Positions 1 through 7,220 of a stretch of 8,010 nt of DNA are shown here, piece by piece (the stretch's first letter is position 1; each line of letters starts with the position of its first letter). The position numbers were made by a program, and so were the translations under genes. Source of the DNA: an uncultured Fidelibacterota bacterium (GTDB lineage Bacteria > Marinisomatota > Marinisomatia > Marinisomatales > UBA1611). Under the pieces are notes generated by a model. The model worked only from the letters and a program-made list of their open reading frames with translations, made no database searches and had not been told where the DNA came from. The stretch is taken from positions 1-8,010 of the forward strand of contig CAJWPW010000041.1 in NCBI GenBank assembly GCA_913045415.1. Direction: 5' to 3'.

Positions 1-427
1 GTGTAGAAAAGTGGCTGCCAAAACCTGCACCAGCATTCAAGGCTGCCTTAGCTAGAAAGGGGATGGAAAGATCCATGATATTTTTCTTCATTGTAACTGC
101 ATAAGATACCCTGCCCCATCCAAAATCAACAGGTCCCAGAGTACTTAACGCATTTCCAAATTCGAACTGGTATGCCCCAAACGCAAAATCTGCTTCTCCT
201 TCAAGGGCAAAGCCAAAAAGGTCAACAAAAGCATAAGCTCCAACACCTGCAGGGTTGGTTTCCATTTCAAAAGAGTTAATAGTTACAGCTGTAAGGCCAT
301 CACCTTCCGTATAAGAATAGGCATCCAGTTTAGCCATGTCCTGACCGCCTTGAATCCCAAAACCGATTAAAGCAAATGCAGAGCTGGGTAACGCAATTAA
401 TATGATTCCGATTAAAAATTTCTTCAT
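1..427 (-). CDS. Secreted, possibly outer-membrane beta-barrel protein (N-terminal 142 residues, cut by window edge)
   Basis: The reverse strand is open from an ATG at 427 down to base 1, and the gene continues beyond the window. The start is supported by a strong AAGGAG six bases upstream. The protein opens with a classical Sec signal peptide: Lys at 2-3, a hydrophobic core at residues 4-13, and Ser-Ser-Ala-Phe-Ala before a likely signal peptidase I cut after residue 19. The mature part is rich in Gly, Phe, Ala and aromatics with short alternating stretches (for example AYAFVDLFGFALEGEADFAF and FGAYQFEFGN), which suggests amphipathic beta strands of an outer-membrane barrel. No catalytic motif is visible. 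It is transcribed away from the peptidase operon. I do not recognise the family. Secretion is well supported; the barrel assignment is inference from composition. Confidence 0.72.
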   Translation of the reverse strand, partial: MKKFLIGIILIALPSSAFALIGFGIQGGQDMAKLDAYSYTEGDGLTAVTINSFEMETNPAGVGAYAFVDLFGFALEGEADFAFGAYQFEFGNALSTLGPVDFGWGRVSYAVTMKKNIMDLSIPFLAKAALNAGAGFGSHFST

Positions 428-433
428 TTTAAA

Positions 434-439
434 CTCCTT
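434..439 (-). promoter_or_regulatory. Ribosome binding site of the divergent secreted-protein gene
   Basis: AAGGAG on the minus strand lies six bases before the ATG at 427, an optimal spacing. It fixes that start codon. It is one of only two good Shine-Dalgarno sequences at gene starts in the window. Confidence 0.75.
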
Positions 440-523
440 GTAATTTCTATGAAATGATTTTACAGAGTTTACAATAAGTCTTGGCAGGAAACAAATCACT
501 CATTGAAAACCCATACGTCTATT

Positions 524-550
524 CAATAAATTGTCACCTATCATTTATTG
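524..550. repeat. 8-bp perfect inverted repeat just upstream of the M23 peptidase start
   Basis: CAATAAAT at 524-531 is the exact reverse complement of ATTTATTG at 543-550, with 11 bases between. The right arm ends one base before the ATG at 552. It could be an operator for a dimeric regulator or a weak AT-rich hairpin over the initiation region. With only one G-C pair in the stem, chance is also possible in DNA this AT-rich. Confidence 0.45.
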
Positions 551-551
551 T

Positions 552-2807
552 ATGAACCGATACTTCATCCCTACTTTCATTTTTCTGGCTGCAGGATTAT
601 TCAGCCAGGATGTTTTATGGCCCACCCGAGTCAGTAAGCTATACTCGTCCAATTTTGGTGAAAACCGGGATGACCATTTCCATATGGGTCTGGATATTAA
701 AACCAATGGAGTTATTGGTCAGGAAATTCTCGCGGTGGAAGATGGTTTTATTCACCGTATCACATCCAACTATAACGGTTACGGGAAAGCCCTTTACCTT
801 ACCACCATCTCCGGCCATGAAGTAGTTTATGGGCACCTGGATTCCTTCACACCCATTATGGAAAAGGTCTGGCGATTACAGCAGGCAAAACGGAGGAGTT
901 ACAGGGTAGATGCACATTTTTCCCGTCGGGAGTTCCAAGTGAAAAAAGGAGATGTGATTGCATATTCAGGGAACACAGGAAATTCATTTGCACCTCATCT
1001 TCATTTTGAATACCGGAGTGGTAAAAGTATACCATTGAATCCACTGACCAACGCATTTGATCTTCCGGATCATGTGATGCCTATTCCTAAAAAACTGGCT
1101 CTTATCCCTATCTCCCAAGGCTCTGTTGTAAATGCAAGTCCGCTCACACAAACTATTCCAATTTATCGGGATAACTCAGGCGTGTATCATTTTGCGGATA
1201 CAGTTAGTGTCTTTGGCGAATTTGCATTTGCCATCCAAGCGGTAGATAAGCGGGAAGGGGGAAATAATGTTTATCAATTCCATCGAGCTGAATTATTGAT
1301 CGATGGTAAAATGAAGTATGAGCTGGATTATACCAGGATTCCGTTCAGGGAAGGGAAATTTGCAGGCACCGTTATTCAATATGATTTGAAACGGCAAAAC
1401 CTGGGAGAATTCCAAAAATTATATCGACTTGAAGAACATAAGAAAATTTCCATCCATACCGAAAATGATTCAGGAATTCTTCAGCTGTTACCGGGTTTCC
1501 ATTCTGTTACAATTAACATTTTTGATGCAAAAGGGAACAAGGCAGTGGTTCGTGGAATGATAGTTGGCACTTTTCCCATGACCATAGATGTAAAAGAAAT
1601 CTTCCGTGATAGAAAAGTTATCACACTGGCATTATCTCCAAAACGAGGCGGCTTACCCATTCGGGATGCGGTGGTTTATAATTTCACTCCCTACGGGTTT
1701 CCCGATGAGAAAGTTAAAATCATCCATGCGGAACAGGTCAAAAAAGATCTCCATATAACGCTGCCATTAAAATCTATACGTGATCGAATTTTACAAATTA
1801 TTGGAATTAATCAACTCGGCGGTATGGTGAGCCCGTACCATTGGAGTTCAATGACACCTAAATTAAGTGTAATTGATATTCGTCCAAACCTAAAAATCGC
1901 CAACACGGAACGTGGGCTATTTTTTCAATTTGAGATGGATCAATACGTTCCGGCACAAGCCAGCATGAAACTGGCAAACGATAATACATTTATGTCTTAT
2001 CCATTGGAACAAATCGGGCCCAATACATTTCTCACGGAACGTCTTTCTCATCATGTTGTCAATGATATGAAATATGTGGATGTGGAATTATCCGACAAAG
2101 GACAAATTCGGGAAACACGTTTTCATTATCAACTCACTGCCACAGGCCCAGGAGAAGAATCTAGCATTATTTCCAATGACCGGAACTGTTCCATACAGAC
2201 CCAGCCCAATACATTTTACCAGACCAATGTAATCTGGATAGACCAGGTAAAAGAATTTGTTCCGGTGAAGGATGGTTTTCATTTATCACCTGTTTATCAG
2301 CTCCAACCCTATGATCTTATACTCAAGAATAAATTTCGAGTTTGGATTCAGTATGAACGTGACCTGGCAGCACACACAAACCTTGGAATCTATTATTACG
2401 ATCAAAAAGGAGGGGAATGGGTTTATACACCCACAGAGAATAATCAGCGAAAACAAATTCTTGCGGCTGAGTTGAGCCAAATGGCTGCAGTTACAGTGAT
2501 CCAGGATCTGGATTCCCCTCAAATTAAAAACACGTTTCCAGCTAACAGCGCCCGGTACCAGATCCAAGATGTGAATGAAATTAAAATAGTCGTGGACGAC
2601 CTTATTTCGGGGATCGAATCTGAGGAAGCATCTTTTGATCTGTTGTTTAATGATACCCCCATATTTTTTGCCTATCAACCCATCAAAAAAGAAATATCAT
2701 ATCCCTTTAACCAACCTTTAACAGCAGGCCAACACAAGATTGAATTTAAAGTGCGGGATCGGATGGGCAATGAGTCCGCCGAAACCATCTACTTTGTTGT
2801 TTATTAA
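552..2807 (+). CDS. Secreted M23-family (LytM-type) zinc metallopeptidase with long C-terminal extension
   Basis: This is a predicted exported peptidase of the class that cleaves peptidoglycan cross-bridges; some family members are instead inactive regulators of amidases. I chose the ATG at 552 (751 residues) because it begins directly with a signal peptide (MNRYFIPTFIFLAAGLFS, cut near residue 18). A TTG at 531 in the same frame would only add seven residues. The M23 domain spans about residues 28-170. Zinc ligands are His44 and Asp48 (HMGLD) and His151 of the His149-Leu-His151 pair, with His95 in YGHLD as the expected catalytic His. All are present, so it should be active. The remaining roughly 580 residues match no domain I can name. 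They look beta-rich, and the last 90 or so, ending VRDRMGNESAE, resemble an immunoglobulin-like fold. Its stop overlaps the rhomboid start by one base. No good ribosome binding site is visible. Confidence 0.9.
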   Translation: MNRYFIPTFIFLAAGLFSQDVLWPTRVSKLYSSNFGENRDDHFHMGLDIKTNGVIGQEILAVEDGFIHRITSNYNGYGKALYLTTISGHEVVYGHLDSFTPIMEKVWRLQQAKRRSYRVDAHFSRREFQVKKGDVIAYSGNTGNSFAPHLHFEYRSGKSIPLNPLTNAFDLPDHVMPIPKKLALIPISQGSVVNASPLTQTIPIYRDNSGVYHFADTVSVFGEFAFAIQAVDKREGGNNVYQFHRAELLIDGKMKYELDYTRIPFREGKFAGTVIQYDLKRQNLGEFQKLYRLEEHKKISIHTENDSGILQLLPGFHSVTINIFDAKGNKAVVRGMIVGTFPMTIDVKEIFRDRKVITLALSPKRGGLPIRDAVVYNFTPYGFPDEKVKIIHAEQVKKDLHITLPLKSIRDRILQIIGINQLGGMVSPYHWSSMTPKLSVIDIRPNLKIANTERGLFFQFEMDQYVPAQASMKLANDNTFMSYPLEQIGPNTFLTERLSHHVVNDMKYVDVELSDKGQIRETRFHYQLTATGPGEESSIISNDRNCSIQTQPNTFYQTNVIWIDQVKEFVPVKDGFHLSPVYQLQPYDLILKNKFRVWIQYERDLAAHTNLGIYYYDQKGGEWVYTPTENNQRKQILAAELSQMAAVTVIQDLDSPQIKNTFPANSARYQIQDVNEIKIVVDDLISGIESEEASFDLLFNDTPIFFAYQPIKKEISYPFNQPLTAGQHKIEFKVRDRMGNESAETIYFVVY

Positions 2808-3457
2808 TGTTTTTCCCCTACAAAGATGATAACCCAAGGGTTCTATTTCCCTTTGTGACTTTTGGTATCATTACCTTAAATGTGCTTATTTTTATCGGCC
2901 AATTTTGGATCTCCGGCAATGATCCAGCTATAGGTAAATCCTTAGTTTATATGTACGGATTTGTTCCTGCTGAATTCAATCCACTCACTATTTTTACATC
3001 CATGTTCATGCATGGTGGATTTGCTCACATTATAGGCAATATGTGGTTTCTATACATTTTTGGAGATAACGTTGAGAGTATTTTAGGGCATGTTAAATAT
3101 TTCATATTTTATTTGGCCTGTGGTATTGGAGCAGCCTTGGCGCAATTTTTTGTTGAACCCGCTTCCCAGGTTCCAATGATTGGAGCCAGTGGTGCCGTTG
3201 CCGGTGTTTTGGGGGCCTATATGATCCGGTTTCCCAAGGCGAGGGTTCATGTTCTGGCTGTGATTATAATCTTTATTACAACATTTGTAGTCCCCGCACA
3301 AATTGTGCTTGGGTTATGGTTTTTAATGCAATTAAGTGGTGGACTTGGTAGTTTGGGGGTTGATACAACTGGTGGTGTTGCCTGGTTTGCTCATATTGGC
3401 GGATTTATAATCGGCGTAACCTCTCTAAAATATTTTCAAAATTTTCGAATAGAATAA
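2807..3457 (+). CDS. Rhomboid-family intramembrane serine protease
   Basis: This is a polytopic inner-membrane protease expected to cut transmembrane helices of substrate proteins; the substrate cannot be told from sequence. At 216 residues it is the usual size for the basic six-helix bacterial form. Predicted membrane segments lie near residues 16-35, 64-85, 96-116, 124-140, 147-176 (possibly more than one) and 190-207. The catalytic Ser128 sits in GASG (126-129) and the catalytic His196 in AHIGG (195-199). His74 and Asn78 in HGGFAHIIGN (69-78) correspond to the oxyanion-side residues of GlpG. The dyad is therefore intact. The ATG overlaps the peptidase stop (TAATG), and no Shine-Dalgarno is evident, so translational coupling is likely. 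The C terminus is only two bases from cdd. Confidence 0.93.
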   Translation: MFFPYKDDNPRVLFPFVTFGIITLNVLIFIGQFWISGNDPAIGKSLVYMYGFVPAEFNPLTIFTSMFMHGGFAHIIGNMWFLYIFGDNVESILGHVKYFIFYLACGIGAALAQFFVEPASQVPMIGASGAVAGVLGAYMIRFPKARVHVLAVIIIFITTFVVPAQIVLGLWFLMQLSGGLGSLGVDTTGGVAWFAHIGGFIIGVTSLKYFQNFRIE

Positions 3458-3459
3458 AT

Positions 3460-3843
3460 ATGAAGCAGAAACTAGTTCAAACTGCTATGGATATGCGGAA
3501 TCATGCACATGCACCTTATTCCAATTATCGCGTGGGTGCAGCGGTAGAAACCGAATCCGGGGAAATCATAGGTGGTTGTAATGTTGAATCATCCAGTTAT
3601 GGACTGACTTGCTGTGCAGAACGGGTCGCTCTTTTCCGCGCCATTGCCGAAGGGCATACTTCCTTCAACGCCCTAGCTGTTGCCACAGAAAATGGCGGTT
3701 CACCTTGTGGTGCTTGTCGGCAGGTGATCTGGGATCTTTGTAAAGAAATTCTAGTGCATATTTGTGATAAAAACGGATTGCTGAAGACACTTTCATCTTC
3801 GGAACTTCTACCCGACGCATTTGATGATTCACATTTAAAATGA
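3460..3843 (+). CDS. cdd: Cytidine deaminase
   Basis: A cytosolic zinc enzyme converting cytidine and deoxycytidine to uridine and deoxyuridine in pyrimidine salvage. The 127-residue length fits the short homotetrameric class. Zinc ligands are Cys52 of CAE (52-54) plus Cys83 and Cys86 of PCGAC (82-86), and Glu54 is the proton shuttle. The substrate-binding Asn41-Val-Glu43 is present, and the C-terminal LLPDAF (116-121) is typical of the family. Three cysteines just ahead of or within the metal motif (Cys40, Cys51, Cys52) are close together, but only Cys52 aligns as a ligand. The gene starts two bases after the rhomboid stop without a visible Shine-Dalgarno. It overlaps udk by four bases (ATGA). 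Its product is the substrate of the next two kinases. Confidence 0.96.
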   Translation: MKQKLVQTAMDMRNHAHAPYSNYRVGAAVETESGEIIGGCNVESSSYGLTCCAERVALFRAIAEGHTSFNALAVATENGGSPCGACRQVIWDLCKEILVHICDKNGLLKTLSSSELLPDAFDDSHLK

Positions 3844-4460
3844 ATACAATAATTATTGGGATCGCCGGAGGAACAGGATCCGGAAAAACATCACTGGCAA
3901 AAGGAATTCTTTCAGAGTATGGTGAAGGTGAAGTGGCGGTTATTGAACAGGATTCGTACTATAATGATCTCTCTCATATTCTATATGAAGAACGGGTGAT
4001 TCAGAATTATGACCATCCAGATTCTATTGATATTGAACTTTTTGAATCCCATTTACAGGGCTTACTAAATGGCGAATCAGTAAATATCCCAACCTATGAT
4101 TTTTCCACCCATGTCCGGATGGATAAGACCACCACAATTACACCACATCATGTGATCGTTGTGGAGGGTATTCTCACACTTCATTATACCCAACTTCGCG
4201 ATTTATTTGCTATAAAGATCTTTGTGGATACACCGGCTGATATTCGTTTTATACGACGGTTAACACGGGACATCCATGAGCGGGGACGGACACCAGATTC
4301 GGTGAATAAACAATATTTAGCAACTGTACGACCTATGCATGATCAATTTGTGGAACCGTCCAAATATTTTGCAGATCTTATTGTTCCAGAAGGCGGAGAG
4401 AATAAAGTCGCTGTTGATCTTATTCGAACAAAAATAAATTCAATCTTAAAAAAATTATGA
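3840..4460 (+). CDS. udk: Uridine/cytidine kinase
   Basis: Phosphorylates uridine and cytidine to UMP and CMP with ATP or GTP. At 206 residues it is the normal bacterial size. The Walker A loop GGTGSGKT lies at 10-17. Asp38 in DSYY (38-41) is the expected catalytic base, and YDHP (57-60) and YDFSTH (86-91) form the nucleoside-binding region. VIVVEGI (105-111) is the strand carrying the Glu that follows Walker B. The RRLTRDIHERGR stretch (139-150) is the basic lid with the arginines that contact phosphates. It overlaps cdd upstream and tdk downstream by four bases each (ATGA), with no Shine-Dalgarno of its own, so translation probably depends on reinitiation. It sits directly after the enzyme that makes uridine, which fits a salvage role. 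Confidence 0.96.
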   Translation: MNTIIIGIAGGTGSGKTSLAKGILSEYGEGEVAVIEQDSYYNDLSHILYEERVIQNYDHPDSIDIELFESHLQGLLNGESVNIPTYDFSTHVRMDKTTTITPHHVIVVEGILTLHYTQLRDLFAIKIFVDTPADIRFIRRLTRDIHERGRTPDSVNKQYLATVRPMHDQFVEPSKYFADLIVPEGGENKVAVDLIRTKINSILKKL

Positions 4461-5020
4461 CGCTTACCCCCAGGAACGCAGGATGGATCGAAGTGATTTG
4501 CGGTAGTATGTTCTCTGGAAAAACAGAAGAACTAATTCGACGGCTCCGCCGCGCCCAGATTGCCAAAATGCCCACCATAATCTTTAAACCGCGAATCGAT
4601 TCCAGATATAGTGAAACTCACATAGTGAGCCATAACAGAATGAAATTGGAATCTCATCTTGTAAATACTCCACAGGAAATATTACATCTGGCTGAAAACG
4701 CCAGCGTCGTGGCAATTGATGAAGCACAATTTTTTAATGATTCTATTTTAGATGTTTGCAAAACACTTGCCAGCCAGGGGAAACGTGTGGTAGTAGCTGG
4801 ATTGGATACAGACTATCGTGGCATTCCTTTTGGTCCCATGCCCCAACTCATGTGTGAGGCAGATTATCTCGATAAGCTCCGGGCTATCTGTGTACAATGC
4901 GGAAACCCGGCTACCTACACACAACGGACTTCAAACGATGCGGGACAGGTGGTGATTGGAGAATTAGATAAATACGAAGCACGTTGCCGGAACTGCTATC
5001 AATCACCGGAGGATGAATAA
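4457..5020 (+). CDS. tdk: Thymidine kinase (type II, TK1-like)
   Basis: Phosphorylates thymidine and deoxyuridine to dTMP and dUMP. The protein has 187 residues, the usual bacterial TK1-like length. The P-loop GSMFSGKT is at 16-23, and DEAQFF at 88-93 contains the catalytic Glu89. The lasso region with the structural zinc ribbon is intact: Cys145 and Cys148 (CVQC) pair with Cys177 and Cys180 (CRNC). The substrate-loop residues around TYTQRTS (153-159) and IGELDKYEARC (167-177) match the family. In this family dTTP normally inhibits the enzyme. It overlaps udk by four bases upstream (ATGA) and the transporter by one base downstream (TAATG). Its last codons supply the ribosome binding site of the transporter gene. 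Confidence 0.96.
   Translation: MTLTPRNAGWIEVICGSMFSGKTEELIRRLRRAQIAKMPTIIFKPRIDSRYSETHIVSHNRMKLESHLVNTPQEILHLAENASVVAIDEAQFFNDSILDVCKTLASQGKRVVVAGLDTDYRGIPFGPMPQLMCEADYLDKLRAICVQCGNPATYTQRTSNDAGQVVIGELDKYEARCRNCYQSPEDE
5008..5012 (+). promoter_or_regulatory. Ribosome binding site of the nucleoside transporter gene
   Basis: GGAGG, seven bases before the ATG at 5020, lies inside the last codons of tdk. It is the only strong Shine-Dalgarno among the plus-strand genes and supports the transporter start that overlaps the tdk stop. Confidence 0.7.
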
Positions 5021-6639
5021 TGAATCTAATTAGTTTAGCCGGCCTAGCGACCCTATTAGGAATCGCTGTGGCTTTATCTTACAATTTTAAACAAATAAAA
5101 TTGAGACCAATTCTTTGGGGTCTTAGCCTGCAGTTTATATTTGCATTAATTATTTTAAGAGATGATTATTTAAGTTTTACAGGTATGGGAGTTTTAGGAT
5201 TACTCTTAATTACCTACCTTCTCCAAAAAGATGATAAAAAATTAGGAGGTGGAATTCAAAGTGTTGTAATTCTAGCAGGTGGTGGAATTGCAATAGGATA
5301 TGGAATAACTTTTCTTGGGATATATATTGGATTATTATTAATCATTCTATTACTTATAATGCTTTTAAATAGTTGGCTGAAGTGGACTCAAGACTATCAA
5401 CGCTATATAAGTGCCTTACTTGTAATTGTAACTATTAGTTATATGATTCACCATGATATAACCGGTCAATATTTTTTTAAAACATTTAGTGATAAAATAG
5501 CCTACTTTTTAAGTCTGTCTGACTATGGTGCACAATTCCTTTTCGGAAATTTGGCTAATGGAGAGCATTTTTTTACTGCACCTAATTCAAGTTGGCCCGG
5601 ATTTGGATTTCAATTTGCTTTTAAAGTTTTACCTACGATAATCTTTTTCGGTGGTTTCATGAGCGTCCTTTATTACTATGGTATTATGCAAAAAGTTATT
5701 CAAGCTATCAGCCATTTTATGCAATGGACTATTGGAACAAGTGGCGCAGAAACATTATCCTGTAGTGCCAATATTTTTGTCGGTCAAACAGAGGCGCCCC
5801 TATTGATAAAACCTTTTTTAGACCAAATGACAAAGTCTGAATTACTTACTATTATGGTGGGTGGATTCGCTACTATTGCGGGAGGAGTTTTGGCTGGATA
5901 TATTTCTATGGGAATACCAGCAGGTCATTTAATTGCAGCAAGTGTTATGTCGGCTCCTGCAGCGCTTGTTATTGGGAAAATTATTTATCCAGAAACAGAA
6001 CACTCAGTTACGGCGGGTGATGTTGCTTTACCAGAGATATATGTTGGATCAAATGCGATTGAAGCAGCATCAAATGGCATCACCGATGGGATGAAACTGG
6101 CAGTAAATGTTGGTGCCATGCTTATCGGATTTATTGCATTAATTGCTGTAGTAGATCTTACTTTAAATTGGATAGATGGGCTAATCGATGGACTTTGGTT
6201 TAAAGGCGAATATGTTGAATATGTTACAGCTGGACTCTCGCCTGCAAAAGGTGAATTTGTTGGCTATTTTCCTGGTTCTTTGCAAAAATTATTCGGGACA
6301 GTTTTCTCACCACTCGCTTATTTGATGGGTGTCCCTTGGGATGATGCCACCGCTGTTGGTAACCTTCTGGGAATTAAAGTTTCATTGAATGAATTCGTCG
6401 CTTTTGGTACGCTGGGTGGATACATCAGCGATGGAATCATTAGTGATAGAGCAGCAATAATTTCTACATACGCTTTATGCGGATTTGCTAATTTTGCATC
6501 CATCGGAATTCAAATAGGCGGCATAAGTGCTATTGCACCAAAAAGGAAAGCTGATTTAGCAAGAGTGGGGATCAGGGCAATGTTTGGGGGAGCAATCGCT
6601 TCTTGGCTTACAGCAACCATGGCTGGGATTTTACTTTAA
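5020..6639 (+). CDS. Concentrative nucleoside transporter (CNT/NupC family) with extra N-terminal membrane segments
   Basis: An inner-membrane symporter that uses a sodium or proton gradient to import nucleosides. Family hallmarks are complete: GQTEAP (255-260) in the first re-entrant hairpin, Glu458 in NEFVAF (457-462), and Asn491 and Ser494 in CGFANFAS (487-494). These correspond to the nucleoside-binding residues known from Vibrio cholerae CNT. SGAETLSCSANIF (241-253) and PKRK (507-510) are also typical. The length of 539 residues is well above the roughly 400-420 usual for bacterial members. By comparison with remembered family sequences, the excess is a hydrophobic stretch at about 48-148, placed after the second helix, and about 25 residues near 393-421. 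The first part of the gene is also AT-rich. It follows tdk with a one-base overlap and has its own GGAGG. I leave the symbol empty because nupC and nupX-type names cannot be separated here. Confidence 0.93.
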   Translation: MNLISLAGLATLLGIAVALSYNFKQIKLRPILWGLSLQFIFALIILRDDYLSFTGMGVLGLLLITYLLQKDDKKLGGGIQSVVILAGGGIAIGYGITFLGIYIGLLLIILLLIMLLNSWLKWTQDYQRYISALLVIVTISYMIHHDITGQYFFKTFSDKIAYFLSLSDYGAQFLFGNLANGEHFFTAPNSSWPGFGFQFAFKVLPTIIFFGGFMSVLYYYGIMQKVIQAISHFMQWTIGTSGAETLSCSANIFVGQTEAPLLIKPFLDQMTKSELLTIMVGGFATIAGGVLAGYISMGIPAGHLIAASVMSAPAALVIGKIIYPETEHSVTAGDVALPEIYVGSNAIEAASNGITDGMKLAVNVGAMLIGFIALIAVVDLTLNWIDGLIDGLWFKGEYVEYVTAGLSPAKGEFVGYFPGSLQKLFGTVFSPLAYLMGVPWDDATAVGNLLGIKVSLNEFVAFGTLGGYISDGIISDRAAIISTYALCGFANFASIGIQIGGISAIAPKRKADLARVGIRAMFGGAIASWLTATMAGILL

Positions 6640-6658
6640 TTAAGAAATTGGGCAACAA

Positions 6659-7219
6659 ATGAAGTTATTGATAATGGGACCTCCCGGTGTGGGAAAAGGG
6701 ACTCAAGCAGACTGCATTAAAAATGAATTGATGATTCTGCATCTTTCTACCGGAGAAATTCTCCGAGCAGAAGTTGACGCGAAATCTGTAATTGGGAGGA
6801 ATGCTAAACTTTATATGGATTTTGGGCGACTTGTACCTGATAATATCCTGATAGAAATTGTGACAGAGCGCATCTCAAAATCGGATTGTCAAAATGGCTA
6901 TATATTGGATGGCTTTCCCAGAACTCTTCCCCAAGCCAAAGGATTGGATGAAATGATGCATTCTATCGGACATGATTTGGATTGCGCTATCAGTTTAACC
7001 GCGAATAAAGATGAATTGTTGGATCGACTTATCAAACGCGGTGAAGAAGCCGGTCGGAGCGATGATAACCCAGATGTGATTCGGAATCGCCAAAAAATTT
7101 ATTGGGAACAAACAGCACCGTTATTAGACTTTTACCATGACAAAGGTATCCTGAAAGAAGTGGATGGCCTTGGTGAAATTCCAGAAATCACTAAACGAAT
7201 ATTAGACGTTTTAAAATAA
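6659..7219 (+). CDS. adk: Adenylate kinase, short form
   Basis: Catalyses ATP + AMP to 2 ADP in the cytosol. The P-loop GPPGVGKGT is at 7-15, the AMP-binding DGFPRTLPQA is at 84-93, and STGEILR (30-36) covers the AMP-site Thr and Arg. Arg133 in GRSDDN, Arg142 and Arg144 are the expected phosphate-contacting arginines. At 186 residues it is the short form: the lid is only a loop (about 127-137), not the zinc-type or E. coli-type insert of about 30 residues. Such short enzymes are common in Bacteroidota and cyanobacteria. There is a 19-base gap after the transporter with no clear Shine-Dalgarno, terminator or promoter, and a single base before coaE. UMP/CMP kinase activity is conceivable, but the lid loop and motifs fit Adk better. 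Confidence 0.93.
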   Translation: MKLLIMGPPGVGKGTQADCIKNELMILHLSTGEILRAEVDAKSVIGRNAKLYMDFGRLVPDNILIEIVTERISKSDCQNGYILDGFPRTLPQAKGLDEMMHSIGHDLDCAISLTANKDELLDRLIKRGEEAGRSDDNPDVIRNRQKIYWEQTAPLLDFYHDKGILKEVDGLGEIPEITKRILDVLK

Positions 7220-7220
7220 A

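Larger units (their letters stand above)
428..551. promoter_or_regulatory. Divergent intergenic region expected to carry two promoters
   Basis: This is the only sizeable non-coding gap, and it separates two divergently transcribed genes, so both promoters should lie here. On the plus strand TTGAAA (503-508), 16 bases, then AATAAA (525-530) is a possible sigma-70-like pair. On the minus strand TTGTTT (494-489), 17 bases, then TAAACT (471-466) is possible, as is TTGTAA (474-469), 17 bases, then CATAGA (451-446). All are weak matches in AT-rich DNA, so the exact elements are not established. No rho-independent terminator or recognisable riboswitch is seen. Confidence 0.4.

Noticed and set aside
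531..551. TTG at 531 as the start of the M23 peptidase
   Set aside because: It only adds seven residues ahead of a clean signal peptide that begins with the ATG at 552, and it has no ribosome binding site.
2286..2678. 130-codon open frame on the minus strand inside the M23 peptidase gene
   Set aside because: It lies wholly within a well-supported coding region on the other strand, has no ribosome binding site and no recognisable motif; it is a shadow frame.
2760..3457. Rhombosortase-type system (rhomboid plus a protein with a GlyGly-CTERM tail)
   Set aside because: The adjacent peptidase ends in FVVY without a Gly-Gly motif, hydrophobic helix or basic tail, so the sorting signal is absent.
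6640..6658. Terminator or internal promoter between the transporter and adk
   Set aside because: The 19-base gap has no stem-loop with a T run and no room for a full promoter; adk is probably co-transcribed.
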